From: Monoplex corrugatus
Taxonomy: Eukaryota; Mollusca; Gastropoda; Littorinimorpha; Ranellidae
Reading direction: 5' to 3'
Assembly: GCA_030674185.1 (NCBI GenBank)
Contig: CM060307.1
Location: 50,930,383 to 50,994,382 of the forward strand
Length of the DNA stretch: 64,000 nt
In this document: in pieces, positions 21,326 to 32,075 of the stretch
Layout of the letters: each line of letters starts with the position of its first letter
Position numbering within the stretch: the stretch's first letter is position 1
Notes under the pieces: generated by a model
What the model saw: only the letters and a program-made list of their open reading frames with translations
Database searches by the model: none
What the model was told of the DNA's origin: nothing
Made by a program: the position numbers and the translations under genes

Positions 21326-21468
21326 CAACTTACGCATATTTTTTCATTTTCATTTGTTTTAATACATAATTTTTGTTCCGCAACCTCGAACACTGCAAAA
21401 TCCTCATCCCACATTTTGTGACCCAATAAAAAGTCGTGTGATGAAAAGGGGTCACAAGAAAATAATTA

Positions 21469-23036
21469 TAAGCTACGCACAAAAAGTTAAGGATCACTTG
21501 CACAAAAATTCATAACTTTCAAAATAAGAAAGCCAATGCGTTGAAGTTTGGCAAACATTTAATTCCATGCTTTAGTGATAACGATACACAATTGCCTTCA
21601 ATTTCGAGCAATCGTTTGGTGTGTACATTTGATCAAAGTGGGTACGTATCGAAATTTGATTTCCCAAAGTCATTGAAATCACAAGACAGGGCATTCTGAT
21701 GCTCCCAAAAGTTCAGTAATGCGTGTAACCGCCATGACTGTTCTGGCACTCGACGCAGCGAGTCCTCATCGAGTTGACCAGGTTGGTGAAGATCCTCTGT
21801 GGAAGCGCCTGCCACTCAGCCTGCAGCATCTGGTAGAGGTGTTGGGCATCCCTGGGAGGGGGGTGGTTGCTCCTCACTTTGCGATCCAGCTCATCCCAGA
21901 GGTTCTCAATCGGGTTGAGATCGGGACTGCATGCTGGCCACTCCATTCTGTTGACTCCAGACTGCTGCAGGAAGTCGTTGACCACCCTTGCCCTGTGGGG
22001 GCGAGCGTTGTCATCCTGGTAGACAGCCGTCGGTCCAATCTGCTGCAGTGTAGGCACAGCCAGCGGTCGAAGGATCTCATCCCGGTATCGGAGGCCAGTC
22101 AGGTTACCCTGTACATGATACAAGGGTGTTCTGTGGTGAAGGCTGAAGGCCCCCCAGACCATTACAGAACCTCCACCAAAGGCCACCTTTTCTTGGACAG
22201 TGGTGTCAATAAAGCGTTGCCCTGGGCGCCTCCAGACCCTCAGCGGCCGTCCTTGTGGTTCATGGTGAAGCGTGATTCATCACTGAACAGGACCTGGGAC
22301 CATTGCTGACGTGTCCACCTCACGTGACGTCTGCAGAAGGCGCGGCGTGCTGCCCTATGGGCTGGAGTTAAGCGTGGCCGTACAGCTGGGCGACGAGAAC
22401 GGAGGTTAAACCCATGAAGGCGGTTCCGTATGGTCTGCTGGCTGATGTTGATGTTAGTAGCCACCCTCAGCTGCCTTCGAATGATGCTGGAAGAGGCTGT
22501 TCTTGTCTGCAGGGCTTGTCGTTCAATGAGACGATCTTCACGTGGGTTTGTCTTCTTCGGTCGACCAGATCTGCGTCTTTCATGGACCCTCCCAGTGGCT
22601 GTGAAGCGTTGAATCAGTCTGATAATGACCGAGATGGACACCTGAAGTCGCCTGGCCACTTCTCGTTTGGGAACACCATCTTGGAACCATGCAACAGCTC
22701 GTCCCCTCTCAAACTCGCTCAATTTTCGTCGTGGAGGCATTGTCAGATCAGGCCTACTACTGGTGGAATGGTTTTTCCATCTGGCTTGTGCAATGTGTTC
22801 AGGCAGACCGGTCCAAAACAAGGTCCTTTTTCGCAAGTTTCCGCTTTTCCGTTTGCGGCCAAGCTCAGTAGTAGAGAATCCCGTGCAATTTTCGCACTAA
22901 CACAACATCGCCCACTTACAGCTGAACAAGAATTCATAACAATTTGGCTGGACTGAGAAATAAATAACAGTAGCGAACTGAGTTTATTACGCACCTGTTT
23001 TCTCATAGTGATCCTTAACATTTTGTGCGTAGCTTA
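21469..23036 (-). mobile_element. Tc1/mariner-family transposon, near full length
   Basis: Terminal inverted repeats of 27 bp (21471-21497, starting AGCTACGCACAAAA, and 23008-23034, ending TTTTGTGCGTAGCT) differ at one position and are each flanked by TA, the expected target duplication. The element is about 1.56 kb and carries one transposase gene on the minus strand with a single frameshift. The structure is well preserved, suggesting recent insertion. Confidence 0.93.
21713..22740 (-). pseudogene. Tc1-like transposase (DD34E) with one frameshift
   Basis: It starts at MPPRRKLSEFERGRAVAW (ATG at 22740), about 342 codons in all, the usual Tc1 length. The N-terminal paired-like helix-turn-helix region (KREVARRLQVSISVI, IQRFTATGRV) is followed by the GRPKKT hook. 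Catalytic residues: Asp in FSDESRF, Asp in YQDDNARPHRA and Glu in PDLNPIENLWDELD, spaced by 34 residues (DD34E). One base is missing near 22245 (after NHKDG), shifting the frame before the GGGSVMVWGAF block. Stop at 21715-21713. Cut-and-paste transposition enzyme, now broken. Confidence 0.93.
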
Positions 23037-23114
23037 TATAGGAACTGAATTCAAGACATGAGATTTGAGTCCTCGAACTTCTCAAAGAGCAGCCAGCCAA
23101 TTTGCAATGAAGTC

Positions 23115-23395
23115 AGTAACAGAACAGAACAGAACAGAACAGAACAGAACAGAACAGAACAGAACAGAACAGAACAGAACAGAACAGGAATAGAACAAAA
23201 CAGAACAGAACGGAACAGAACAGAACATAACATAACAGAAAGGAAGGGAAAAGAGGGGAAAAAAAGAAAAAAGAAGAGAAAAGAAGAGAAGAAAAGTTAA
23301 GAAGAGAAGAGAAGAGAAGAGAAGACAAGAGAAGAGAAGACAAGACAAGACAAAAGAACAGAACAGAACAGAACAGAACAGAACAAAGAGAAAAC
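23115..23395. repeat. (AGAAC)n and (AGAAG)n pentanucleotide satellite
   Basis: AGAAC units at 23120-23235 and 23356-23385 flank GAAAAG/AGAAG-rich sequence. Cys/Ser-rich frames on the minus strand are repeat by-products. Confidence 0.93.
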
Positions 23396-23674
23396 GAAAA
23401 CGAGAGACAAAACTGCCTCTACATGCAATACATCCATTACTTTTCATGCACACTTCCACAGCTCCAAACGGGATAGGCCTGCTGCACAGACTACTTACCA
23501 GTCCTATCGGTGTGCGTAGGTAACATCTGCGCGTCTGGGAATAATTAATTCATAACCCCTTCTAATTTTCCGCCACCAGTGTCATGGTTTATGACCACGG
23601 GTCTTGTGACTTACGCCTTTGGCAGGACCATAGATACGGACAGATAAACCGAACACTACCTCTGTCGCACTCAG
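23396..23674. other. Unassigned stretch
   Basis: No gene or repeat recognised. Confidence 0.4.
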
Positions 23675-23855
23675 TTAACCCTCGGACACCTGTCATCATG
23701 TCCACCAGCATCCTGCTTTGTCAACCATGCTAGCAATGCAGAAACTTAACCCTTTGACTCCCTCACCCTATCCACCAGCTTCCTGTCTGGGGTGAGGGAG
23801 TCAAAGGGTTAAGTTTTTGCAGTTGGTGGATAGAGTGCTGGAGTCGAAAGGTTAA
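23675..23855. mobile_element. Nested TTAA-flanked inverted-repeat MITE with perfect hairpin
   Basis: The outer ends are TTAACCCTCGGACACC and GGAGTCGAAAGGTTAA. Inside, 23742-23768 and 23790-23816 form a perfect 27-bp inverted repeat (arm AACCCTTTGACTCCCTCACC at its core) around a 21-nt loop. The termini and TTAA sites fit piggyBac-type non-autonomous elements, one nested in another. Confidence 0.62.
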
Positions 23856-23904
23856 TATGACCGTCTCGTTATGCCACGGGGCATAAAAATCATCCTCATC
23901 TATA

Positions 23905-23952
23905 ACAACAACAACAACAACAACACAACAACAACAACAACAACAACAAAAC
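23905..23952. repeat. (CAA)n microsatellite
   Basis: About 16 CAA units with one interruption. Confidence 0.93.
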
Positions 23953-24074
23953 CACCGGTAATACATTTGCAAATTATTGTGAAAACCGATAACGTGTCAG
24001 TAATTTGCAAATTATTCTGAACGGAGAAACCAACGATTCAGAATGCCCGAGACAGGAGCACGAAAACCTTAAGT

Positions 24075-24290
24075 ACTGGCCATCATCATCATCATCATGT
24101 GCCCTGCCGCATGGCGTTGGCAATCACAGCCCTTCATATGCATCTATCCCTTGTCGCCGCAAGCACATCGTCCACCCACTCTGTCCTCAGCCACCCGGCA
24201 AGTCCGTCCAATATTTTCTCCCTGGGTCTACCTGGTGTTCTCTGTCCCTTCAGCTTTCCTGTTGTGATCAGGTGCTCTAATTCCCCTGGT
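24075..24290 (-). pseudogene. RTE-like LINE 3' end (family G)
   Basis: On the minus strand it reads ELEHLITTGKLKGQRTPGRP, then REKILDGLAGWLRTEWVDDV, and ends in an (ATG)n-type tail (the plus-strand CATCATCATCATCAT at 24083). Confidence 0.78.
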
Positions 24291-24385
24291 AAGGTATTGA
24301 AATAGAGAGAAGAACGGGACCAATGAATTACTGACACCACCAAGGGTGACTGGAGCATTAAGATGGGCAGTCAACAAGCCAAACC
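24288..24385 (+). repeat. Dispersed repeat family E fragment
   Basis: GGTATTGAAATAGAGAGAAG ... GGAGCATTAAGATGGGC resembles 13570-13650. Confidence 0.4.
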
Positions 24386-24417
24386 GACATTGCAGGGTGG
24401 GAGTAAACTCGAGACAT

Positions 24418-24985
24418 AAAATTCTTATTCTTATTGTTGCTTAAAGCCCAGCCGACTGCGTACAGCCATATCAGGGCTATAACCATTTCAATAAGCACAC
24501 AGTACTTTAACATGAAAAAATGGAACAGAAAGTTCAGTATACACACATCAATGCATTCGCGCATGTAATCTAAGGAGATGTCCGTGGCGTTGACCACTCT
24601 GTCCAATTTATCGCACAGGGGATTTAAAAAAACCAATCTGAATACAGTTTTTTAAACATAACTAAGAACACTAAAACTTGTATAAAATCGGGCCTAAGTT
24701 ACCTAAAACTGCTTCCGCATATCTCATCTCTCTAGAACCAAAAATGCACTTAACATATGTACCCAGTTAGAGAGAAAGTATATCCAGAGAAAGTATATAA
24801 GATTTTATTGAACACATACAGGCGAATGGACCAGCAAGGCAGAATATGATACGAAGAAGTGACAGAAAGCAAAGGAACAAGGCAGGAACAAAGAGGGTGA
24901 CAGAAAAGAGGAAATTTCTAGCACAAAATTTGCAGAAGGTGGGGATACTATTTACACCGAAAGAGCCCCCGGCATCCCACGGGAA
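24418..24985 (+). repeat. Dispersed repeat family F (copy 2)
   Basis: Colinear with 14860-15425: AAAGCCCAGCCGACTGCGTA, GTTGACCACTCTGTCCAATT, CCCGGCATCCCACGGGAAGG. Confidence 0.72.
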
Positions 24986-25019
24986 GGAGAGACATAAGAT
25001 CTGGAGTCCACGACTCTAT

Positions 25020-25105
25020 GGAATTCAGTTTCTTTTTCAGTTTCTCAAGACGACGTCTCCGCGGTCGGAACAAATTCCATATGTATTAACGTTGACTCTA
25101 TGGAG
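25020..25105 (+). repeat. Dispersed repeat family A, 5' fragment
   Basis: TTTTTCAGTTTCTCAAGACG ... CCATATGTATTAACG, truncated after about 85 bp. Confidence 0.6.
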
Positions 25106-25495
25106 ACAGCTAGCAAGCCGGCTTAAAAATTTGGCTCAAACAACAAAGAATATATGTAGCGCATGAAAACAATGCTTTGAAGGAGAACAAAAGAAAACAA
25201 TACAAGCAACAAAGAAAAAAAACGAAACCCCCCCCCCCCCCCCAAAAGAAATAGAAAAGAAAAGAAGAGAAATAAATACATGTATAGAGAAAGAAAGAAA
25301 GAAAGACAGAAAGAAAGAGAAAGAAAGAAAAAGGCAGAACGAAAACACCACCACAGTAAAAATGGCACAGTGTCAGCGGCAGGCTGCTTTGTGTGCATTT
25401 ACTGTCGTGCCATTGTTGTCAACGTGTCGTGATGTTGATTTAATTCCTGAAGTTTATAGTTCTGGCATCCACACAGGTTACGTTAGCATGTATAA
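25106..25495. other. Low-complexity A-rich stretch
   Basis: Includes poly-C at 25228-25243 and GAAA repeats to about 25330. No gene seen. Confidence 0.5.
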
Positions 25496-25507
25496 TGTGC
25501 ACGCGCG

Positions 25508-25509
25508 CG

Positions 25510-25587
<78 letters not shown>

Positions 25588-25640
25588 CAGAGAAATGTGT
25601 TTGAGTATATGTGTGCGTGTATATGTGCATGTGTATGTCT

Positions 25641-25715
<75 letters not shown>
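25508..25715. repeat. (GT)n(GA)n compound microsatellite
   Basis: GT repeat to 25575, then GA repeats at 25576-25590 and 25640-25714. Confidence 0.94.
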
Positions 25716-26179
25716 TCAAACTGATTTTGTGCAGTTTGACAAATTTTGTAAAACTGCACAGATACTCATATCTGGTCTGCTTATTGGTAGTAACATTGTA
25801 ACTGATGTTTAGAAGCGGGGGGAAAATGTGAACTAAACATTGAATGTATGCAACCAAATCTGAATGGGGTTGTCTCAACTTGTGGATCACTTAGAAATCA
25901 CAGGAACTAAAGCAAGCAAAAAATTCCTAACATGTTAAGCATAATGGATACAAGTTAACTGGTTTTGTTTGTGCTTGGATGACTAAATACCATTTTTTCG
26001 GACCGAATGCTCAGAAAGATTGAAGGATTTTGATACTGAAAGTTAAAGCTTAGTGCATTCCACTCTGATGATCACAAACACGAAAATAATGCTGACCGTC
26101 AATGCTTGTTATCATTTGACAAAATGCCTGAAATATCGAAACGCTGTTTTTTTTGTTTTTTTAAAAAATTTTTATTTTA

Positions 26180-26875
26180 AATTTTTAATGGAGATCGGGC
26201 TCCACCTCAATGCGAACAAAACAGAGTTCATCTGTCTGAACCAAGATGCATCAAAAGGCATGAGAAGTCTCAATAGAGATACAATCAAACAAGTTCAAGA
26301 CTTTAAATACCTGGGCAGCTACACTGACTCCACAGAACAAGACGTCAACACCAGACTCGGAAATGCCTGGGGCGCTCTAAATCAACTGGACAAAATCTGG
26401 AAATCCAATCTGCCAGACAACCTGAAAAGGAACTTCTTCCGAGCAGCGGTAGAGTCCGTTCTTACATATGGCTCAATCTCTTGGATCCTAACAACGACAT
26501 TGGAGAAGAAGATTGATGGAGCATATACAAAAATGCTGCCTGCAGCCCTCAACAAATACTGGAGAGAACATCCAACTAACAAAGAGTTATATATGGTAAG
26601 ATCCCACCAATCAGTAAATCAATACATCAGCAAAAACTACACCTCGCGGGACACTGCTGGCGTAGCAAAGAAGAACTGGTGGGGGATGTTCTACTATGGA
26701 GACCCAGTTATGGCAAACAAAGACCAGGACGTCCAAAGATCTTCATCGACCAACTGATGGATGATACGGGCTGTCAGTATGATGAACTACCTACTGCAAT
26801 GTCTGACAGAGAATGGTTGGAAGAAACGTGTCATGGATAGCTGAGCAAGCTCGACATAAAGATGATGATGATGAA
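26180..26875 (+). pseudogene. RTE-like LINE ORF2 C-terminus
   Basis: It reads MEIGLHLNANKTEFICLN, VQDFKYLGSYTDSTEQDV, AAVESVLTYGSISWILTTTL and NKYWREHPTNKELY. After a shift it continues H-L-A-G-H-C-W-R-S-K, G-R-P-K-I-F-I-D, and ends with a GAT-rich tail at 26858-26871. It is the thumb and C-terminal part of a LINE polymerase. The A+T-rich sequence just upstream suggests the 5' truncation point near 26180. Confidence 0.75.
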
Positions 26876-26969
26876 ATTTTTAAATGGGGATGGTCTTCAG
26901 TAATGGCAAGCTCCTGACGTGACAAACCCTTATCCTGTACCAATGGATGCAAAATCCTCCGAAGATTAT

Positions 26970-27140
26970 CTGGAGTTTGGAGTTTGTTCAAGAGCTATTC
27001 ACTGTTCTCAGTCACAACTCCTTATACTCTCCACGGTCCATCCAAATCTGCCAATAATTTCTTGGCAGAAGCCATTAGCCTACGCATAATCCTATGTGTT
27101 GGCAAGCCAGGCAAAAATGCTCCAGAGCTATCACCCCGTA
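26970..27140 (+). repeat. Dispersed repeat family E
   Basis: TCTGCCAATAATTTCTTGGC and GCCTACGCATAATCCTATG follow the family pattern. Confidence 0.45.
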
Positions 27141-28475
27141 GCGAGCTAACTCAAAACAATCGCACATGAACTTCCAACCTGTGAATTAAAGGCCTACCTG
27201 AAACAGAGTCCCCGCACATTCAGTGATTCACCATTGATTGCATATACCGGATATTTCACACCAACGTGTTTAGTCGTAGCCTAAAACAGCTACGCAATCC
27301 ACTACAAAACAAAGAACAATAAAAATGCATTAAGTGTCTAAAGGGCTCCCTGAAAAAAAAAAAGTGAATCGAATGTTTCAAAGCTAAATTAAGCTTTATG
27401 TTAAATCTAACAGATAGTCTAATGACAATTTTGAATTATGTTATTTGATTTACAATATTGATCTAAAATTATTCAGTTTGTCTTCGTTATTTATCACGGA
27501 TAGAAGTTTAGTATTTTGAAAAAAACAAACAAACAGGCACAACAATGTCATGTCAGTGGCCTGTTATTAACACTACTTATAGGCCTTCTAGCTGGTAACA
27601 TCTGTACTAGACCTAAATCTAAACTAGAATTACGCACAGCATCGAAGGCATTTTTTCAAGGGAGATTACTCTATGCAATGGTGTATAGTGAAATTGTCGT
27701 CTGCGACAAGTTGGAAATCTTGTTCAGTAAGATTTTAAACTAATTTGTTTGGACAAGCTGTAAATTTTATTGATCTACTGACAGCTCTAATTCAGACGAA
27801 TGAAACTGAATGAAATTGATGATCGCAGGTCAGTATCAACAGAAAAAGTCTGGAGATAACATTGGATTATATTTCATTTAAGTGAGACAGAATCATGAGA
27901 ATGACGGAACGGATAGTTTTGCTAACAAACTAGCCTAAAAAGCGGACATTATTGACGTCTAGATTTCTTTCAAGTTCTTAGTTTGTAAAGATCAGTAGAC
28001 TCTATTTCAAGATTGCCGTGTGCAGTGACCTACATGGGAGAAGAGCGTGTAGGCCTAGGTCCTACACCCATATTTTTTCATCATTTAATGAACTGCATAT
28101 GGAAAATACGCAACTAGCCGTAGTAGTAAAAAAGAACGGATCTGGATTTAGCTTGTAGATGTATATTAGGACAGTACCAAAATTGTTTGCTTTTGTCTGT
28201 TTCGTAATCTGAATACAGCTAGATATGTTTAGTGTAGATCTATATCTTAATATCGGTTTTGTTTGACTCACTTGGCCTGATGATTTGGATCTAGATCTAA
28301 CAGATAAGGATTTGGGGTTAGAGATTTAGATATAATTATATAGTTTACGATTCAGAGCAAGGTAGATCTATTGATTGAACAGGCTGTGCTGACTTTAAAT
28401 GGATGTCATCTAGACAGGGTAAAAAGACGTATTCACTGAAACTGAATATTTTGGAGTAATCGTGTTGTTCCCTTC
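27141..28475. other. Unassigned AT-rich stretch upstream of the Ig gene
   Basis: No gene or repeat recognised. It contains several TAGATCTAGATCT-like motifs around 28200-28300. It could include the promoter and 5' UTR of the gene that starts at 28483; no TATA box is convincing. Confidence 0.35.
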
Positions 28476-28482
28476 ATTAGCG

Positions 28483-28555
28483 ATGTCAGTGGGTCTGTCG
28501 ACATGGAAGTTGGGCCTACACCATGTTTTCTTCTTCGTGATGTGCGGCCTGTTCT
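28483..28555 (+). CDS. Ig gene exon 1, signal peptide
   Basis: ATG at 28483 (G at -3) gives MSVGLSTWKLGLHHVFFFVM then CGLF. This is a short polar start followed by a hydrophobic core, as in a signal peptide. The donor is GTAAGT at 28556, phase 1. The start is chosen because it is the only ATG giving a signal peptide in phase with exon 2. Confidence 0.65.
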
Positions 28556-29228
28556 GTAAGTATCGCTAAGGTGATTAAGAACGTAAGGAAAACAAACCAA
28601 CACACACAATGTACACACACACAGTGTACACACACACCACACACGCACGCACACACACAAGGACACATGCACGCACGAGCGTGCGCGAGCACGCACACAC
28701 TCACTCACACACACACACACACACAGAGGGAAAAAAGCCAACATAAATAAAACAAAATCATCTATGCATCATTACATGGTAAGATCATCCTATTTCTAGG
28801 GGCATACGCGATCTGCCTATTTCAAAAATGACTGTGACTTTGAAACAAATAATTCATATGCCATTCGGATTTGGGCCAAAGTGCAATTTCGGTCTGACGT
28901 AAGCCCTACACCAGAATCCATGCGGACAGTATTTGCCTCAGCTCTACCGAAAAATTGAATGGAACTTCTAGTCCTTCTGAAGGAGACAAAACATCGAGTC
29001 AGACCCGGGTGCCTTCTGGCCTGTGCACTCTAAAGATCCCACGGCAGTTGAAAATCGTGAAGAGCAGGCCATTTGCCCGGCTACCCTGGCATAACAAATA
29101 TTGGAGAGATAGGTTTATTTCCCAGGTTCCTCTCATTGAAGCCCAATTAGCCTTACTGCTTTTCTAAAGTCTTGGTTAAAAAACGTGAGTGAAAGAGACC
29201 GTGAGTAACAGAGGGAAAGGGAGAGGGA

Positions 29229-29278
<50 letters not shown>

Positions 29279-29284
29279 TTGGAA

Positions 29285-29351
<67 letters not shown>

Positions 29352-30000
29352 TTTACAGAGAGGATGACAACTTGGGTTTAGAATCACTCCGTCTAACTCT
29401 ATGATAGGCTTGAGCGTACCCTTGCTCGGTATCCTTTGTCATTTGTGTGTGTGTGTGATGTGATGTGATGTGATGTGTGTGTGTGTGTGTGTGTTTGTGT
29501 GTGTGTGACAGAGGGAGGATGACGACTTGGGTCAGTGGTTACACTCCCCACTTCCTTCCTGTCTTCCCACTCGCAGTTCGCATGTGCTTTGTGCGGATTT
29601 TGGTCGTTGCTGGGTAACTGCTTTGGTGAATAATGAGAGTGAGCATCTTGGTTTGATTCTTGAATCAAGATTTGGCGCCTGATAAGTTATTATTATTTGC
29701 CATAATTCATTTGGAGTTTTCCAACATATGGAAACACGCATATTCTGTAAGGCCAAGCTCAGCAGACAGAAACTGAAACCAAAAAACGGGGAAAAGGAGG
29801 TAGTACTGCCTCGATTTCACAAAATGCCTTGTATGCCAGTGAACTGAATCTCGAAAACTGTTCCTCATGAAGTCCAACATGAGGTAGGTCTGTGTGTGTA
29901 TGTGTGTGTATGGTGAGTGTGTGTATGAGTATGTGTGTGTGCGCGCGCGCGTTTGTGTGTGTGTGTGTGAGAGAGAGAGCGAGAGGGAAGGGGGAGAGAG

Positions 30001-30054
<54 letters not shown>

Positions 30055-30643
30055 TTATCAAAGGTACTATATCAATTTTATCGAATGGAAACTTTCAATT
30101 CAACAGACGAAGAGACGCATGGCACCTCCTGTCGACTGTTCGCTGGAGATGAGTATAAAACCAACTGCTCGTTTAACGTCTTTAAATTCAGAATTAACGC
30201 TGAACCCATTGTCCCCAAAGTCTTCTATTCCTTCTTCTGTGAGGGCGATTTCAGCAGCCACGAAGTGTACTCGGCCGTTGAGAATGACATTCCCAACATA
30301 GGTTTTCCAGTGAAGATCTACTTTGGCAGAAAACAGGTATCATCTTCCAAGACCTACTCTTTCCCAGAGAGGTTCATCACCACTGCCAGACTAAAGTTTT
30401 CCATGGACGACCACAACGAGATTGTGCAATGTCGACAGGTTCTGCCGTCAGGGACCATAAGCGGCTGGACCTTCGGCATTCCCCAGACCAAAACGTATAC
30501 CGTTAAAATTTCCAGTGAGTAATATGGGGTTGTGAATAAGAAGGAATGTTTATTTTCATTTTCAAAGGTAGTGGCCCACACAGAGTCTATGTTGATACAC
30601 TAAAATAACATGAAAATATCAAAATGATGCTAAATAACTGGAT

Positions 30644-30727
<84 letters not shown>

Positions 30728-31756
30728 AACATGCAGGAACCATCAACCACTACCTATACTATTATTTTTCGTAACTAATACAATAATAAAGTCCTTAAAT
30801 ACACAAAGTTACTTGCACCAAAAAATACAATCGCTTACATGAGATAAATGTAATATGAAATGTAAGTCATTTAATGATAGTATAGATTGATCAATACAAC
30901 TTTATTGTAGCTCTTATATAAATTGTAGTATTGCACAGTGATAGATGTTAGTGTATGATGTTTTAAGGCATTTTAGAAGCGCAAGACAAACTTTCTCTGG
31001 GAACACTAAAACATGTAATAAAAAATGGGCCTGAATTACCTAAAATTCTTCTGCATATCTCATTTTCCTACAGCCAGAAATGCTCTTATCACATATACCC
31101 AATTATCAATCCTAAGAGAAAGTACGTAAGACTTTATCGCACACATACAGGTAAATGGACCAGTAAAGCAGAACATGACAGGAAGAAATGACAGAAAGCG
31201 AAGGAACAAGGCAGAAACGAGGAAATTTGTAGCACAAAATTTCCAGAAGGTGGGAATACAATTCATACTGAAAGAGCCACGGGGGGATTTTCAATCTCAC
31301 TTAGCTTCAAATTCACTTAGCTCGACCGAAATAGGTTTCTGTGTGCTCTGTGTGTGTCTGTGTGTTCTCTGCGTGTGTCTGTGTGTGTTTGTGACAAGAA
31401 TGTGTCAGCAAGACTTTCTCACCTGCTTCTTGATGAAACTTTGCCCACTGAGGAGTTACACACGTTTGGAAGTCATCGCGCTATGGTCTAGATCATACAA
31501 GACTAAAAAGTGCTGATTTCAGCATGTCTTTTCTGTGCAACTTCTGACAATGCTCAAAATGTAGTTTCAGTTAACTAAACGTTCTTCAAGGCTACAGTGA
31601 CCTTTGGAAATGTATAATGTAAAATATATATTATAAATCTTCATTTTTCTGTAATATTTTTGTTTAAAGATGAAGACTGTTGGAATGGCACAACCGTTGT
31701 GTGTGTATGTGTGTGTGTTCGCGCGTTAGTGTGTGTGTGTATGTGTGTGCGTGCGC

Positions 31757-31815
<59 letters not shown>

Positions 31816-31828
31816 GTGTTGTGTTGTG

Positions 31829-31880
<52 letters not shown>

Positions 31881-32043
31881 AAAAATATCTGCCAACTGTC
31901 AACTTATGCATGACAGAAAAAGATTATGCGGAAATTGGGTCATGCTGCTTTTGTACAGAAATTGATAACGTGCACATCGTGGGGCCGGACTATGTTGAAG
32001 TTGGTCGAAGCTACGCCTGGACTTGCATCGCTAAAGGTAAGTC

Positions 32044-32075
<32 letters not shown>

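Noticed and set aside
21719..22956. Plus-strand frames of 180-196 codons within the transposon
   Set aside because: They are antisense shadows of the transposase gene on the minus strand.
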